The translations under genes and the position numbers were made by a program. 64,000 bases of DNA from positions 2,558,982 through 2,622,981 of the forward strand of contig CM035353.1 in the NCBI GenBank assembly GCA_020137815.1, in the 5' to 3' direction. Positions 24,222-35,600 of the stretch are shown here, piece after piece; within the stretch, counting starts at the first letter, position 1; the number at the start of each line of letters is the position of its first letter. This DNA comes from Hormiphora californensis. Lineage: Eukaryota > Ctenophora > Tentaculata > Cydippida > Pleurobrachiidae. Under the pieces are notes generated by a model. The model did not search any database, had not been told where the DNA came from, and saw nothing but the letters and a program-made list of their open reading frames with translations.

Positions 24222-24720
24222 CGTTTCGGGACACATTGAGGACAGGTTCGGGACACATTCTGATTCAGGACACATTCAGGACACATTCTGATTCAGGACA
24301 TATTCGGGACACATTCTGATTGAAGACATATTCGGGACAAATTCTGATTCACACACTGTGGACACATTCAGAACATATTCAGGACACACTGTGGACACAT
24401 TCAGGACATATTCGGGACACACTGTGGACACATTTAGGACATATTCGGGACACACTGCAGTGTGTCCCGAATATGTCCTGTATGTGTTCACAGTGTGTCC
24501 TGAATATGTCCTGAATGTGTCCACAGTGTGTCCCGAATATGTCCTAAATGTGTCCACAGTGTGTCCCGAATATGTCCTGAATGTGTCCACAGTGTGTCCT
24601 GAATATGTTCTGAATGTGTCCACAGTGTGTGAATCAGAATTTGTCCCGAATATGTCTTCAATCAGAATGTGTCCCGAATATGTCCTGAATCAGAATGTGT
24701 CCTGAATGTGTCCTGAATCA
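24222..24720. repeat. 33-bp satellite at palindrome centre 1
   Basis: Units made of the 11-mers GGACACATTCA, GGACATATTCG and GGACACACTGT. Orientation flips at 24457. Confidence 0.95.
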
Positions 24721-25251
24721 GAATGTGTCCCGAACCTGTCCTCAATGTGTCCCGAAACGTTCCGGCGGTGGTATGTTATTCTACCCTCTTTTGTAGCTTG
24801 GTTTGTTGAGCTTAGCTTAGATATAAATCAAGTATCAACATATTACTTGATTTATCTCTTTGCCATGCCCAAGATACCATTTCTTTATTTGCTAGCTCCT
24901 TTCTCTCTCTCAGAGAGATGAAAAGATATGGAGATTCAGATAGAGAGATACATAGAGTTGGGCACGTCGCGCCGCTCATGTTCGCGCGCCCGAAGGGCGA
25001 TCCCCTCACACAACGGGGCTTGCCTGCTACCGTAGCAGGTAGCTACGCGACGGTAACCTGCGTAACTGCGTAACGCAGGCAATACATAGAGTCTCTGTAT
25101 CTCTCTATCTGAATCTCCATCTCTTGTCATCTATAATATACAACAGCAGCAGCACCGTGCTTGTAGTGAGACTTTTACACGTTAACTTGTCCACTACGCT
25201 CAACTGGAACATCCGGGTTTGGGGTGGGGGGAGCTGCGGTATAAATCTATG

Positions 25252-25404
25252 CAACACATTCAGGACATATTCGGGACACACTGTGGACACATTCAGGACA
25301 TATTCAGGACACATGCTGTGGACACATTCAGGACATATTCGGGACACACTGTGGACACATTGAGGACATATTCGGGACACACTGTGGACACATTTAGGAC
25401 ACTA
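25252..25404 (+). repeat. 33-bp satellite next to the right arm, copy 1
   Basis: Four to five units follow directly on the inverted TATA box at 25240. Confidence 0.9.
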
Positions 25405-25453
25405 GCGCACCCACCGGGTGCGCCTCAAGTAAGGGCTGTTGACAACCCACCCG

Positions 25454-25768
25454 GCTCTATCTCTATCTCCATCTCCATCTCCATCTCCATCTCCATCTCC
25501 ATCTCCATCTCCATCTCCATCTCCATCTCCATCTCCATCTCCATCTCCATCTCCATCTCCATCTCCATCTCCATCTCCATCTCCATCTCCATCTCCATCT
25601 CCATCTCCATCTCCATCTCCATCTCCATCTCCATCTCCATCTCCATCTCCATCTCCATCTCCATCTCCATCTCCATCTCCATCTCCATCTCCATCTCCAT
25701 CTCCATCTCCATCTCCATCTCCATCTACATCTCCATCTCCATCTCCATCTACATCTACATCTACATCC
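25454..25768. repeat. (CCATCT)n hexamer array, nearly perfect
   Basis: About 45-50 almost identical CCATCT units, with CTACAT variants only at the right end. It separates the two duplicated units. Confidence 0.98.
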
Positions 25769-25965
25769 CTGCTGGAACAGAATCGTTCAATATCCTCAAT
25801 ATAACCGCGATTTAGCACTCATACTGTTCAATAATTGATTGAATATTGAGGTTCTTGCGCGATTTATTGTTCAATTTTACCTCGATATACCTCAAAAAAA
25901 CCACGATTGCTGTATTGTTCAATAATTGAGGTTTCCGAGCGATTTATTGTTCAACTATTCCATCT

Positions 25966-26702
25966 CCATCTCCATCTCCATCTCCATCGCCAGCCATCCC
26001 AGCGCCAGCGCCAGCGCCAGCGCCAGCGCCAGCGCCAGCGCCAGCGCCAGGCCAGCGCCAGCGCCAGCGCCAGCGCCAGCGCCAGCGCCAGCGCCAGCGC
26101 CAGCGCCAGCGCCAGCGCCAGCGCCAGCGCCAGCGCCAGCGCCAGCCAGGCAGCGCCAGCGCCAGCGCCAGCCCGGGGCCAAGGGCAAGCGCAGCGCCAG
26201 CGCCGGGGCCAAGCCAGGCCAGCCCAGCGCCAGCGCCAGCGCCAGCCCAGCGCCAGCGCAAGGCCAGGCGCCAGCCCCGCCAGCGCCAGACCAGCGCCAG
26301 CGCCACGCAGCGCAAGCGCCAAGCGCCAGCGCGCAGCCAGCCCAGCCCAGCGCCAGCAGCCAGCGCCAGCGCCACGCAGCGCCAGCGCCAGCGCCAGCGC
26401 CATCGCCATCGACAAGAAACGCCAGCGCCACCGCGCCCGTCGCCAAAAGTCTCCAGCTCCAGCGCCATCGCCAGGCTCCAGCTCCAGCGCCAGCTCCAGC
26501 GGCCATGCCAGCGCCCATCTCCACGCCAGCGCCAGCGCCAGCCGCCAGCGCCAGATACATCTACATCTTGAACATCGACAGCGACAGCGACATCGAATCA
26601 CATCTCCATCTACATCTCCATCTCCATCTCCATCTCCATCTCCATCTCCATCTCCATCTACATCTACATCTACATTTACATCTACGTCTACATCTCCATA
26701 TC
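25966..26702. repeat. hexamer satellite (CCAGCG then CCATCT)
   Basis: Equivalent of 22381-23060 in copy 2, but with a cleaner, longer pure CCAGCG run (about 25998-26155). Confidence 0.95.
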
Positions 26703-26852
26703 CGTCTCCACTATCTACACCTTAAGTGATGATCTATACCAGTACTACTTGGTCGCCAAGTTGGTATGCTATCCCCCTCCAAACGGAAAACAATTAAACA
26801 GCTAAGTTAACTCAAATTCGCTGATAAAATTCACAATTTCACAATATGAAAT

Positions 26853-27149
26853 TTAGAAGGGACGGCAAGAGGAGATAACGTCGTTCCAGCCACCGGGCAT
26901 GCCGGGCCTGCGGGAACCCTGGGGCATTCTCAGGCGTCGGCCTCTGAAATGACCATGCTCAAAGCAATCCCAGTTACCGCGATGTGCGTGCCAACTGGAA
27001 GCCTTATCGTTGAATCCTCCAACCCATGGCTGATGTCCATGGATGTTGTGGCGGCCACCTCTGAAGTGTTCGTGCTCGAAGAGGGCCAGATGGGGGCGGG
27101 CAGTGGCCATGGCCACGAGGGCGATCAGGGCAACAAGGAATACCTTCAT
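26853..27149 (-). CDS. secreted single-domain beta-gamma-crystallin, copy 2
   Basis: 98 codons, identical to copy 1 except for His in place of Pro after NIHG. It has the same signal peptide, the same two Greek keys (HEHFRGGR, HGHFRGRR) and the same NDKASS and NDVISS sites. The TATA box is at 27328-27334. The flanks are copied with it, so both genes should share regulation. Confidence 0.85.
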   Translation of the reverse strand: MKVFLVALIALVAMATARPHLALFEHEHFRGGRHNIHGHQPWVGGFNDKASSWHAHRGNWDCFEHGHFRGRRLRMPQGSRRPGMPGGWNDVISSCRPF

Positions 27150-27318
27150 TCTGGGATCTATAGTATTATGTTATGAGTTATGTACATACATATTGGGTAA
27201 CACAAATTGGGTAACACAAATTGGGTTACACTGAATTGAATGAGGTCAAGACATTGCAGAACAACAAATACCAGACTAGATCGTCACTAAACAAAGTCAG
27301 CTGTTGACCTAAGTAAAA

Positions 27319-29125
27319 GTTGCATAGATTTATACTGCATCCTCCCACCCCCAAATAATAAATAATAATAAACCCCCAAACCCGGATGTTCCAGTTGAGC
27401 GTAGTGGACAAGTTAACGTGTAAAAGTCTCACTACAAGCACGGTGCTGCTGCTGTTGTATATTGTTGAGTAACAACAAGTTGTATATAGATGAAAAGAGA
27501 TGGAGATTCAGATAGAGAGATACAGAGACTCTATGTATTGCCTGCGTTACGCAGTTACGCAGGTTACCGTCGCGTAGCTACCTGCTACGGTAGCAGGCAA
27601 GCCCCGTTGTGTGAGGGGATCGCCCTTCGGGCGCGCGAACATGAGCGGCGCGACGTGCCCAACTCTATGTATCTCTCTATCTGAATCTCCATATCTTTTC
27701 ATCTCTCTGAGAGAGAGAAAGGAGCTAGCAAATAAAGAAATGGTATCTTGGGCATGGCAAAGAGATAAATCAAGTAATATGTTGATACTTGATTTATATC
27801 TAAGCTAAGCTCAACAAACCAAGCTACAAAAGAGGGTAGAATAACATACCACCGCCGGAACGTTTCGGGACACATTGAGGACAGGTTCGGGACACATTCT
27901 GATTCAGGACACATTCAGGACACATTCTGATTCAGGACATATTCGGGACACATTCTGATTGAAGACATATTCGGGACAAATTCTGATTCACACACTGTGG
28001 ACACATTTAGGACATATTCGGGACACACTGTGGACACATTCAGGACATATTCAGGACACACTGTGAACACATACAGGACATATTCGGGACACACTGTGGA
28101 CACATTCAGGACATATTCGGGGCACACTGTGAACACATACAGGACATATTCGGGACACACTGTGGACACATTTAGGACATATTCGGGACACACTGTGGAC
28201 ACATTCAGGACATATTCAGGACACACTGTGAACACATACAGGACATATTCGGGACACACTGTGGACACATTCAGGACATATTCGGGGCACACTGTGAACA
28301 CATACAGGACATATTCGGGACACACTGCAGTGTGTCCCGAATATGTCCTGTATGTGTTCACAGTGTGTCCTGAATATGTCCTGAATGTGTCCACAGTGTG
28401 TCCCGAATATGTCCTAAATGTGTCCACAGTGTGTCCCGAATATGTCCTGAATGTGTCCACAGTGTGTCCTGAATATGTTCTGAATGTGTCCACAGTGTGT
28501 GAATCAGAATTTGTCCCGAATATGTCTTCAATCAGAATGTGTCCCGAATATGTCCTGAATCAGAATGTGTCCTGAATGTGTCCTGAATCAGAATGTGTCC
28601 CGAACCTGTTCTCAATGTGTCCCGAAACGTTCCGGCGGTGGTATGTTATTCTACCCTCTTTTGTAGCTTGGTTTGTTGAGCTTAGCTTAGATATAAATCA
28701 AGTATCAACATATTACTTGATTTATCTCTTTGCCATGCCCAAGATACCATTTCTTTATTTGCTAGCTCCTTTCTCTCTCTCAGAGAGATGAAAAGATATG
28801 GAGATTCAGATAGAGAGATACATAGAGTTGGGCACGTCGCGCCGCTCATGTTCGCGCGCCCGAAGGGCGATCCCCTCACACAACGGGGCTTGCCTGCTAC
28901 CGTAGCAGGTAGCTACGCGACGGTAACCTGCGTAACTGCGTAACGCAGGCAATACATAGAGTCTCTGTATCTCTCTATCTGAATCTCCATCTCTTGTCAT
29001 CTATAATATACAACAGCAGCAGCACCGTGCTTGTAGTGAGACTTTTACACGTTAACTTGTCCACTACGCTCAACTGGAACATCCGGGTTTGGGGTGGGGG
29101 GAGCTGCGGTATAAATCTATGCAAC
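27319..29125. repeat. giant palindrome 2
   Basis: Second copy of the 23680-25255 palindrome, centred on CTGCAG at 28325-28330. The satellite core is about 230 bp longer than in copy 1. Its right arm ends at TATAAATCTATGCAAC (about 29110-29125). Confidence 0.9.
27861..28600. repeat. 33-bp satellite at palindrome centre 2
   Basis: Same three 11-mers as at 24222, with extra units containing GAACACATACA. Confidence 0.95.
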
Positions 29126-29273
29126 ACATTCAGGACATATTCGGGACACACTGTGGACACATTCAGGACATATTCAGGACACATGCTGTGGACACATTCA
29201 GGACATATTCGGGACACACTGTGGACACATTGAGGACATATTCGGGACACACTGTGGACACATTTAGGACACT
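29122..29273 (+). repeat. 33-bp satellite next to the right arm, copy 2
   Basis: Copy of 25252-25404. Confidence 0.9.
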
Positions 29274-29326
29274 AGCGCACCCACCGGGTGCGCCTCAAGT
29301 AAGGGATGTTGACAACCCACCCGGCT

Positions 29327-29590
29327 TCGCCGGGTGGTTCTCTGGGGCGCTCTTTATTACCATACTTAACGCCAAAATTATGGTTGTCATGGCAACTGAA
29401 ACGGTAACTATGGGAACTGAACCCGGACTGAATTGTTAAAATTCATCCGAAAGTATTCACAAACTCCCAAAAGTGTGAGCAACAGCTTTTCAGCTTTGGT
29501 CACATAGAGTGTTTTATGAAGGAGCAGCTTGTCGCTTAGATACCGCTGAACGAACGGCCACTTCGACGTCGTTCATCTCCAAATTATAAT
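29327..29590. other. unique spacer
   Basis: No gene seen. It holds an X-box-like GTTGTCATGGCAAC at about 29383-29396. Confidence 0.5.
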
Positions 29591-29593
29591 AGA

Positions 29594-31686
29594 GATATTC
29601 GGGACACACTGTGGACACATTCAGGACATATTCGGGACACATTCTGATTCAGGACATATTCGGGGCACACTGTGGACACATTCAGGACATATTCGGGACA
29701 CATTGTGGACACATTCAGGACATATTCGGGGCACACTGTGGACACATTCAGGACATATTCAGGACACACTGTGGACACATTGAGGACATATTCGGGACAC
29801 ATGCTGTGAACACATTCAGGACATATTCGGGACACATTCTGATTCAGGACATATTCGGGGCACACTGTGGACACATTCAGGACATATTCGGGACACATTG
29901 TGGACACATTCAGGACATATTCGGGACACAATGTGGACACATTCAGGACATATTCAGGACACACTGTGGACACATACAGGACATATTCGGGACACACTGT
30001 GGACACATTCAGGACATATTCGGGACACACTGCGGACACATTCACGACATATTCGGGACACATTCTGATTCAGGACATCAAGATTTCTGGACGCGATACC
30101 AGACCAACCTCCAGTCGCTGGGTATACGCGGAGATCCACAAACAGTGTTCTTGATAGTACCAGTGGGGAGTTGCAGAAAGCGATACCCCGATCGGACGAG
30201 CAGTAGCCGGCGAACTACACAGAAGTAACAGAAGTAAGTAAGTATATTCGGGACATGCACTGTGGACACATTGAGGACATATTCGGGACACACTGTGGAC
30301 ACATTTAGGACATATTCGGGACACACTGTGGACACATTCAGGACATATTCAGGACACACTGTGGACACCTTCAGGACATATTCGGGACACACTGTGGACA
30401 CATTCAGGACATATTCGGGACACACTGTGGACACATTTAGGACATATTCGGGACACACTGTGGACACATTCGGGACATATTCGGGACACACTGTGGACCC
30501 ATTCAGGACATATTCGGGACACACTGTGGACCCATTCAGGACATATTCAGGACATACTGTGGACACATTCAGGACATATTCGGGACACACTGTGGACACA
30601 TTCAGGACATATTCGTGACAACCTGTGGACACATTCAGGACATATTCGGGACACACTGTGGACACATTCAGGACATATTCAGGACACATTGTGGACACAT
30701 TCAGGACATATTCGGGGCACACTGTGGACACATTCAGGACATATTCAGGACACACTGTGGACACATTGAGGACATATTCGGGACACATGCTGTGAACACA
30801 TTCAGGACATATTCGGGACACACTGTGGACATTCAGGACACACTGTGGACACATTCAGGACATATTCGGGACACACTGTGGACACATTCAGAACATATTC
30901 GGGACACAATGTGGACACATTCAGGACATATTCAGGACACACTGTGGACACATACAGGACATATTCGGGACACACTGTGGACACATTCAGGACATATTCG
31001 GGACACACTGCGGACACATTCAGGACATATTCGGGACACATTCTGATTCAGGACATATTCGGGACATGCACTGTGGACACATTGAGGACATATTCGGGAC
31101 ACACTGTGGACACATTTAGGACATATTCGGGACACACTGTGGACACATTCAGGACATATTCAGGACACACTGTGGACACCTTCAGGACATATTCGGGACA
31201 CACTGTGGACACATTCAGGACATATTCGGGACACACTGTGGACACATTTAGGACATATTCGGGACACACTGTGGACACATTCGGGACATATTCGGGACAC
31301 ACTGTGGACCCATTCAGGACATATTCGGGACACACTGTGGACCCATTCAGGACATATTCGGGACACACTGTGGACACATTTAGGACATATTCGGGACACA
31401 CTGTGGACCCATTCAGGACATATTCAGGACATACTGTGGACACATTCAGGACATATTCGGGACACACTGTGGACACATTCAGGACATATTCGTGACAACC
31501 TGTGGACACATTCAGGACATATTCGGGACACACTGTGGACACATTCAGGACATATTCAGGACACACTGTGGACACATTCGGGACATATTCGGGACACACT
31601 GTGGACCCATTCAGGACATATTCGGGACACACTGTGGACACATTTAGGACATATTCGGGACACACTGTGGACACATTGAGGACACA
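29594..31686 (+). repeat. 33-bp satellite array, about 2.1 kb
   Basis: About 55-60 units of three 11-mers, with variant units in a repeated order (for example the atgctgtgaacac unit at about 29796 and 30785, and the catattcgtgacaacctgtgg unit at about 30607 and 31487). This indicates higher-order duplication of blocks of about 0.8-1 kb. A non-satellite insert lies at about 30078-30245. Open frames on both strands follow from the 33-bp period. Confidence 0.95.
30078..30245. other. unique insert inside the satellite array
   Basis: About 165 bp of non-satellite DNA. No terminal repeats or domain recognised. Confidence 0.6.
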
Positions 31687-32037
31687 TGGGTTTGTTTTTT
31701 TTTCTGTTTTCTTCGGGTTGGAGCTGCTTGCCGGCACCTAAATAGTGTTTTTCGAAGCTGAAGGCAAACTGTCAATGTTTATAAAGTATAAAATTTATAA
31801 TAAAGTATCAAATCATCCTTATAGAGCAAAACTTTCCAATGTCCCTATGCTATGTAATATTTTCATATATAAAGTATTACTTCGCCTATAACAATAAACC
31901 ATTAACAAAATATATACTTTGTCTAAAGTACAGCAAGTGATGAAATATCACGTCACACAGATCATTTGACAGTTCTAATAGCTCTTGAACCAATTCCTTC
32001 CTGAAGGGAGATAATTCTTATTAACCAATGTAATCAG

Positions 32038-32150
32038 ACGGGTTAGAGACGGAGTAAGACGGGTTAGAGACGGAGCTGAGTAAGACGGGTTAGAGACGGA
32101 GTAAGACGGGTTAGAGACGTAGTAAGACGGGTTAGAGACGTAGTCAGATT
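32038..32150. repeat. tandem repeat, about 21-bp unit, five copies
   Basis: gacgggttagagacggagta repeats with g/t changes. Related gtccgtctgactccgtct pieces follow at 32270-32295. Confidence 0.85.
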
Positions 32151-32339
32151 AGCTAGACACGCGTGCCAAGTCAGATTGGCTAGTGCACGGGCTTGAGACG
32201 GAATTTATATTTGCGAACTTCGTTTAACTCCGTCCGGGGAAGACCGTTTCAGACGGACCTAGGGCACGTCTCAAGTCCGTCTGACTCCGTCTAGACGCCG
32301 GGAGAATAAACTTCCCTCGATATAGGGAATTCACATGGT

Positions 32340-32412
32340 ATTTTCGGGCACTCCGAATTACCGGGCAAAAATCTTTCCCCCGAGCATGCCGGTAAATCAG
32401 GGTCCGACTGTA
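32340..32412. mobile_element. pogo-like MITE fragment
   Basis: ccgggcaaaaatctttcccc and ggtaaatcagggtccgactg match the right half of the elements at 60048 and 62282. Confidence 0.65.
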
Positions 32413-32647
32413 TTTATAAATAACACATCACAACTTACGCCTGTATGAGAGTCCCTCCTCTCTAAAGGCGTCTTGGTGGAATGATTTCTCTGAGGGGGGG
32501 GGGGGGGCATTAATTAGGGCCAACACAACACCACTGTCAGCGCGCGAGAACTGTGGTCAGAGCTGTGGTCAGAGCATTGGCCTGACAGCAACACCATGTC
32601 ATATGATTCAGGGACAATAATAAAAGGGTTTTTTTTTCAATTCTTAC

Positions 32648-35600
32648 CACATAACTCCTCAGACACACTGATCTCAAATCCTGCCTGCCTACACTCCTCC
32701 TTGTAAGAGTATGCAACGTTACAGTAGCAGTAGTTTATATTATCACCCAGCGCACACCCACACACATCCTCTGTTGCCCGGGCGACGAAAAGATCCAGGG
32801 ATACGGGGCATTCACCCGCGGTTGAGGACAAAGCGGCCCGGATATCTTTTGAGTTGTCATCACAAGCCGTGTCAGAGGAGGAGCCGAACTGGGGTTCGCA
32901 CACGGAACTACTACTCAATGCTGAACGGAGGAGATTCGAATCAGCTATTATTATTGTGCAGTATAGTACTGCAATCACGTATATGCATACAATCGTTGAA
33001 GTACACATTTAGCATTTAATAAACGAGTCAGAAACCGACCGAAACAAGTAAACAACCAATCAGAACTCGTTATTTAGGTCACGTGACTGGTTATCAGCCA
33101 ATCAGAGACCAGTATTACCTGATTCGGTCGGTTCCTAATTGCTATAGTACCTGGCATATCCACGTCAAATGCACTAACATCGCGTCCCGTTGATGGCATG
33201 TAGTCGGTCGGAATCTGACCACAGAACCCACGGAAGTCGTCCACGGACTGAGAAATCAAATAAATTATGAAATTCTGTTGGAACTGTTAAACTTTATAAC
33301 TACTAGTTAATTAATTAATTAGTAAATTACTAACCTCCACATAGTCAAATGGAACCTTCACTTTAAAGTAGTTGAGTCCGTCGTAGTAAAAAGTAATCCC
33401 CTTATTAACAACTGTACCCACTAACGTTTTACCAACTCGACTAAGAGTTATGGCACTTCCACCTAAACAATAAACATAATAATAAAACATGTGAATATAT
33501 TGTTATAACAATTATAATATTAATTTTGTATATACCCGGCCTACAGGCAACGGTACTTTTACATACCAAGGTTTATAGTTTCCCCATTTCCAACGTTCCT
33601 ACTTTTCCCGTTATCGTTTATCAGCCACCCACGCTCCAGAGAGAAACCGTAAACTCGGTCAACATACATTGTCACCGATCTGAGTAAAAATAATGTAATC
33701 CAGAATCTAGAAGTATGTTGATCGAAAAAGGATTAATCTTCAAAGAAGCTATATCAATTATTGTGTTGGGGGAAAACAGTCGTGCTTGACCCTCGGCCTC
33801 AGGTTCAGGCCACGGATATTTTCCACTGAGACCTGAGATATCAGGTTTCAGTGACGGCTATTCCCTGAGATTTCAGGGAATAGCCGTGACCTGAACCTGA
33901 GGTTCAGGCACGACTGTTTTCCCCCATAATTACCTCAAGCAGTTCCCAGCATCATTCGTTCCACACGCCTGATATCGGGCATACACAACAAATTGACCTT
34001 TCCTGGAATCCTCGATCATTTTATAGGGACAGTTTCCTGGAGAATTTCAATATATATAATATATTTACAGTCGGACCCCGATTTAACGGCATCCTCGGGG
34101 GAAAGGGTTTTGTCCGTTAAATCGGGGTGTCCGCTAAATCGGGTTTCAAATACTGTTATTTTCCTATATCGGGGGAAGATTATGCTGCCGTTAAATCGGG
34201 GTGCCGTTAAATCGGGGGCCGTGTGTGTTTGCTTTTTAGAAATTCTCAAACTCTCGCAGTTCTCTGCAGTTTCTATAAAACTAATTCATTTTTTGTAACA
34301 GCTTAAATGACATACCTTTGAATGTGAAGAAGTCCCCGTTGAACTTGGTGACGTGCCCCTCTCCCATCAAACTGCACGATGCCTCAGTGATTCCTAAATC
34401 AGCTGGTGATACCGGTTAGGGGGTGGGATTTTTGAATCAGTTGGAGGGTAATCAACTCCCTCACTACTATCAGGCAAATAGAGTGCATGCAGTGCATTTT
34501 GGTAGGAACCGACCGACACAAGTAAACAACCAATCAGAACTCGTTATTTAAGTCACATGACTGTTTATCAGCCAATCAGGGACCAGTATTTCCTTATTCG
34601 GTCGATTCCTGCATTTTGGTAATGACAATAACTCGCCATGTGGGTATATGGTAGTGCTGCAGCCATGCAGTATATTAGTATTAGTATAATGTTTAGTTTG
34701 ACTACTCACTCGTGGTGTCGGGGCAAGACCCAGCCTCTTTCTCTCCATCCAACATTGCTCCCAATCTACACTCTGTTCGCATAACGTGGCACATGCTGAA
34801 ACAATTAATAGCTGTGTCGAGATATAGAGCTATCATGTAAATCTTGATGTGATCTACCACTGTTATAATAGTGCCACTCACGACCCCGCGGCCCCTGTCT
34901 ACCCCTCCCCCTTACGTAGACGCTCCCCTTTGATAGGACAAGCTATGGAATTGGTGTAAAGTAAGGACGGCTGTAGTAAGGGGTGGTTTCGTGACACGTA
35001 TGGGGCGTACCCGTCAGCTGGAGCGTAAAGGCGAAAGTAAACACGTTGTCTTTTATTTTTGTGAATGTAAAAGTAACGGTAAAGGATTGTTACAGTTCAG
35101 TTGACTAAGAGAACACACGCTTTTGAAAGTTGCTTCGCTCCGACAAAAGAAAAACTCACTCTCAAAACACCCATCGCTCTTCTCTCTCAGATCTCAGAAA
35201 ACGCGCGCGCGTGTCACCAAAGCGACACACACGCGCGCGCGAAGATGCTGTACTTTTAATAGAACTCAGCGTCAAAACAAGCACCTTCGCGATAGGACAC
35301 AGACACAAACACACATTCTCACACACACGCACACACAAACACACAGGGCTGGCCCAGTTCTGCACCATTATAATATCATGCGATATCTTCACGTGTCCAG
35401 CTGCTGGACACCTCTTATATCTCCCCTTGCCGACACGCATGGCGATACGAATAGTATAGAAATGTATTTGGAGTTCTCCAGAGTTTCAGGAGAAAAAGAG
35501 AGAACAAAAGAATTTGAAGAAAGATATCAGTTCCGGTGTTCAATAGACTGACAAACTAGGCTTTATTTCAAATATTGCACCATGTTCCCGGTACACGTGG

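Larger units (their letters stand above)
23680..25255. repeat. giant palindrome 1
   Basis: The arms are 23680-24457 and 24458-25255, with the centre at CTGCAG (24455-24460). Arms match nearly base for base, apart from an AT-rich insert of about 26 bp (about 23715-23740) in the left arm. Each arm holds, from the outside in, the crystallin promoter with its TATA box, a GC-rich inverted piece (ctgctacggtagcag), and 33-bp satellite towards the centre. The outer break lies just after TATAAATCTATGCAAC. Confidence 0.9.
22199..25444. repeat. segmental duplication, copy 1 (crystallin unit)
   Basis: From gctggaacagaatcgttcaa to ttgacaacccacccggct, this segment recurs at 25769-29326. The offset is 3639 bp over the crystallin gene and left palindrome arm and 3870 bp over the right arm, the difference lying in satellite length. 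Contents: hexamer satellite, the crystallin gene and a large palindrome. Very few substitutions separate the copies, so the duplication is recent or homogenised. Confidence 0.9.
25769..29326. repeat. segmental duplication, copy 2 (crystallin unit)
   Basis: Same order as copy 1: gctggaacagaatcgttcaa start, hexamer satellite, crystallin gene, palindrome, flanking satellite. It ends at cccacccggct, after which the flanks differ (tcgccggg here, ctatctc in copy 1). Confidence 0.9.
31690..32640. other. mostly unremarkable intergenic or intron sequence
   Basis: Includes the 21-bp tandem at 32038 and a pogo-like MITE fragment at about 32340-32412. A further exon of the VWD gene on the minus strand would be expected here or to the left. 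I could not identify one. Confidence 0.5.

Noticed and set aside
24060-29000. Repeated 64-71 codon frames in the palindrome arms (for example FVAWFVELSLDINQVSTYYL)
   Set aside because: Present four times because the arms are copied. The frames are short, lack a good start context and have no domain.
20276-31686. Regular repeats suggesting a CRISPR array
   Set aside because: Units are contiguous, without unique spacers, and the window is eukaryotic.
29594-31741. Long open frames on both strands (plus: TVDTFRTYSGH repeats; minus: VCPEYVLNVST repeats)
   Set aside because: They follow from a stop-poor 33-bp unit that is a multiple of three. No start context, splice sites or non-repeat domain.
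35123-35551. Two overlapping frames of 109-142 codons
   Set aside because: Lies in an intron of the minus-strand VWD gene and is driven by CA/GC simple repeats.
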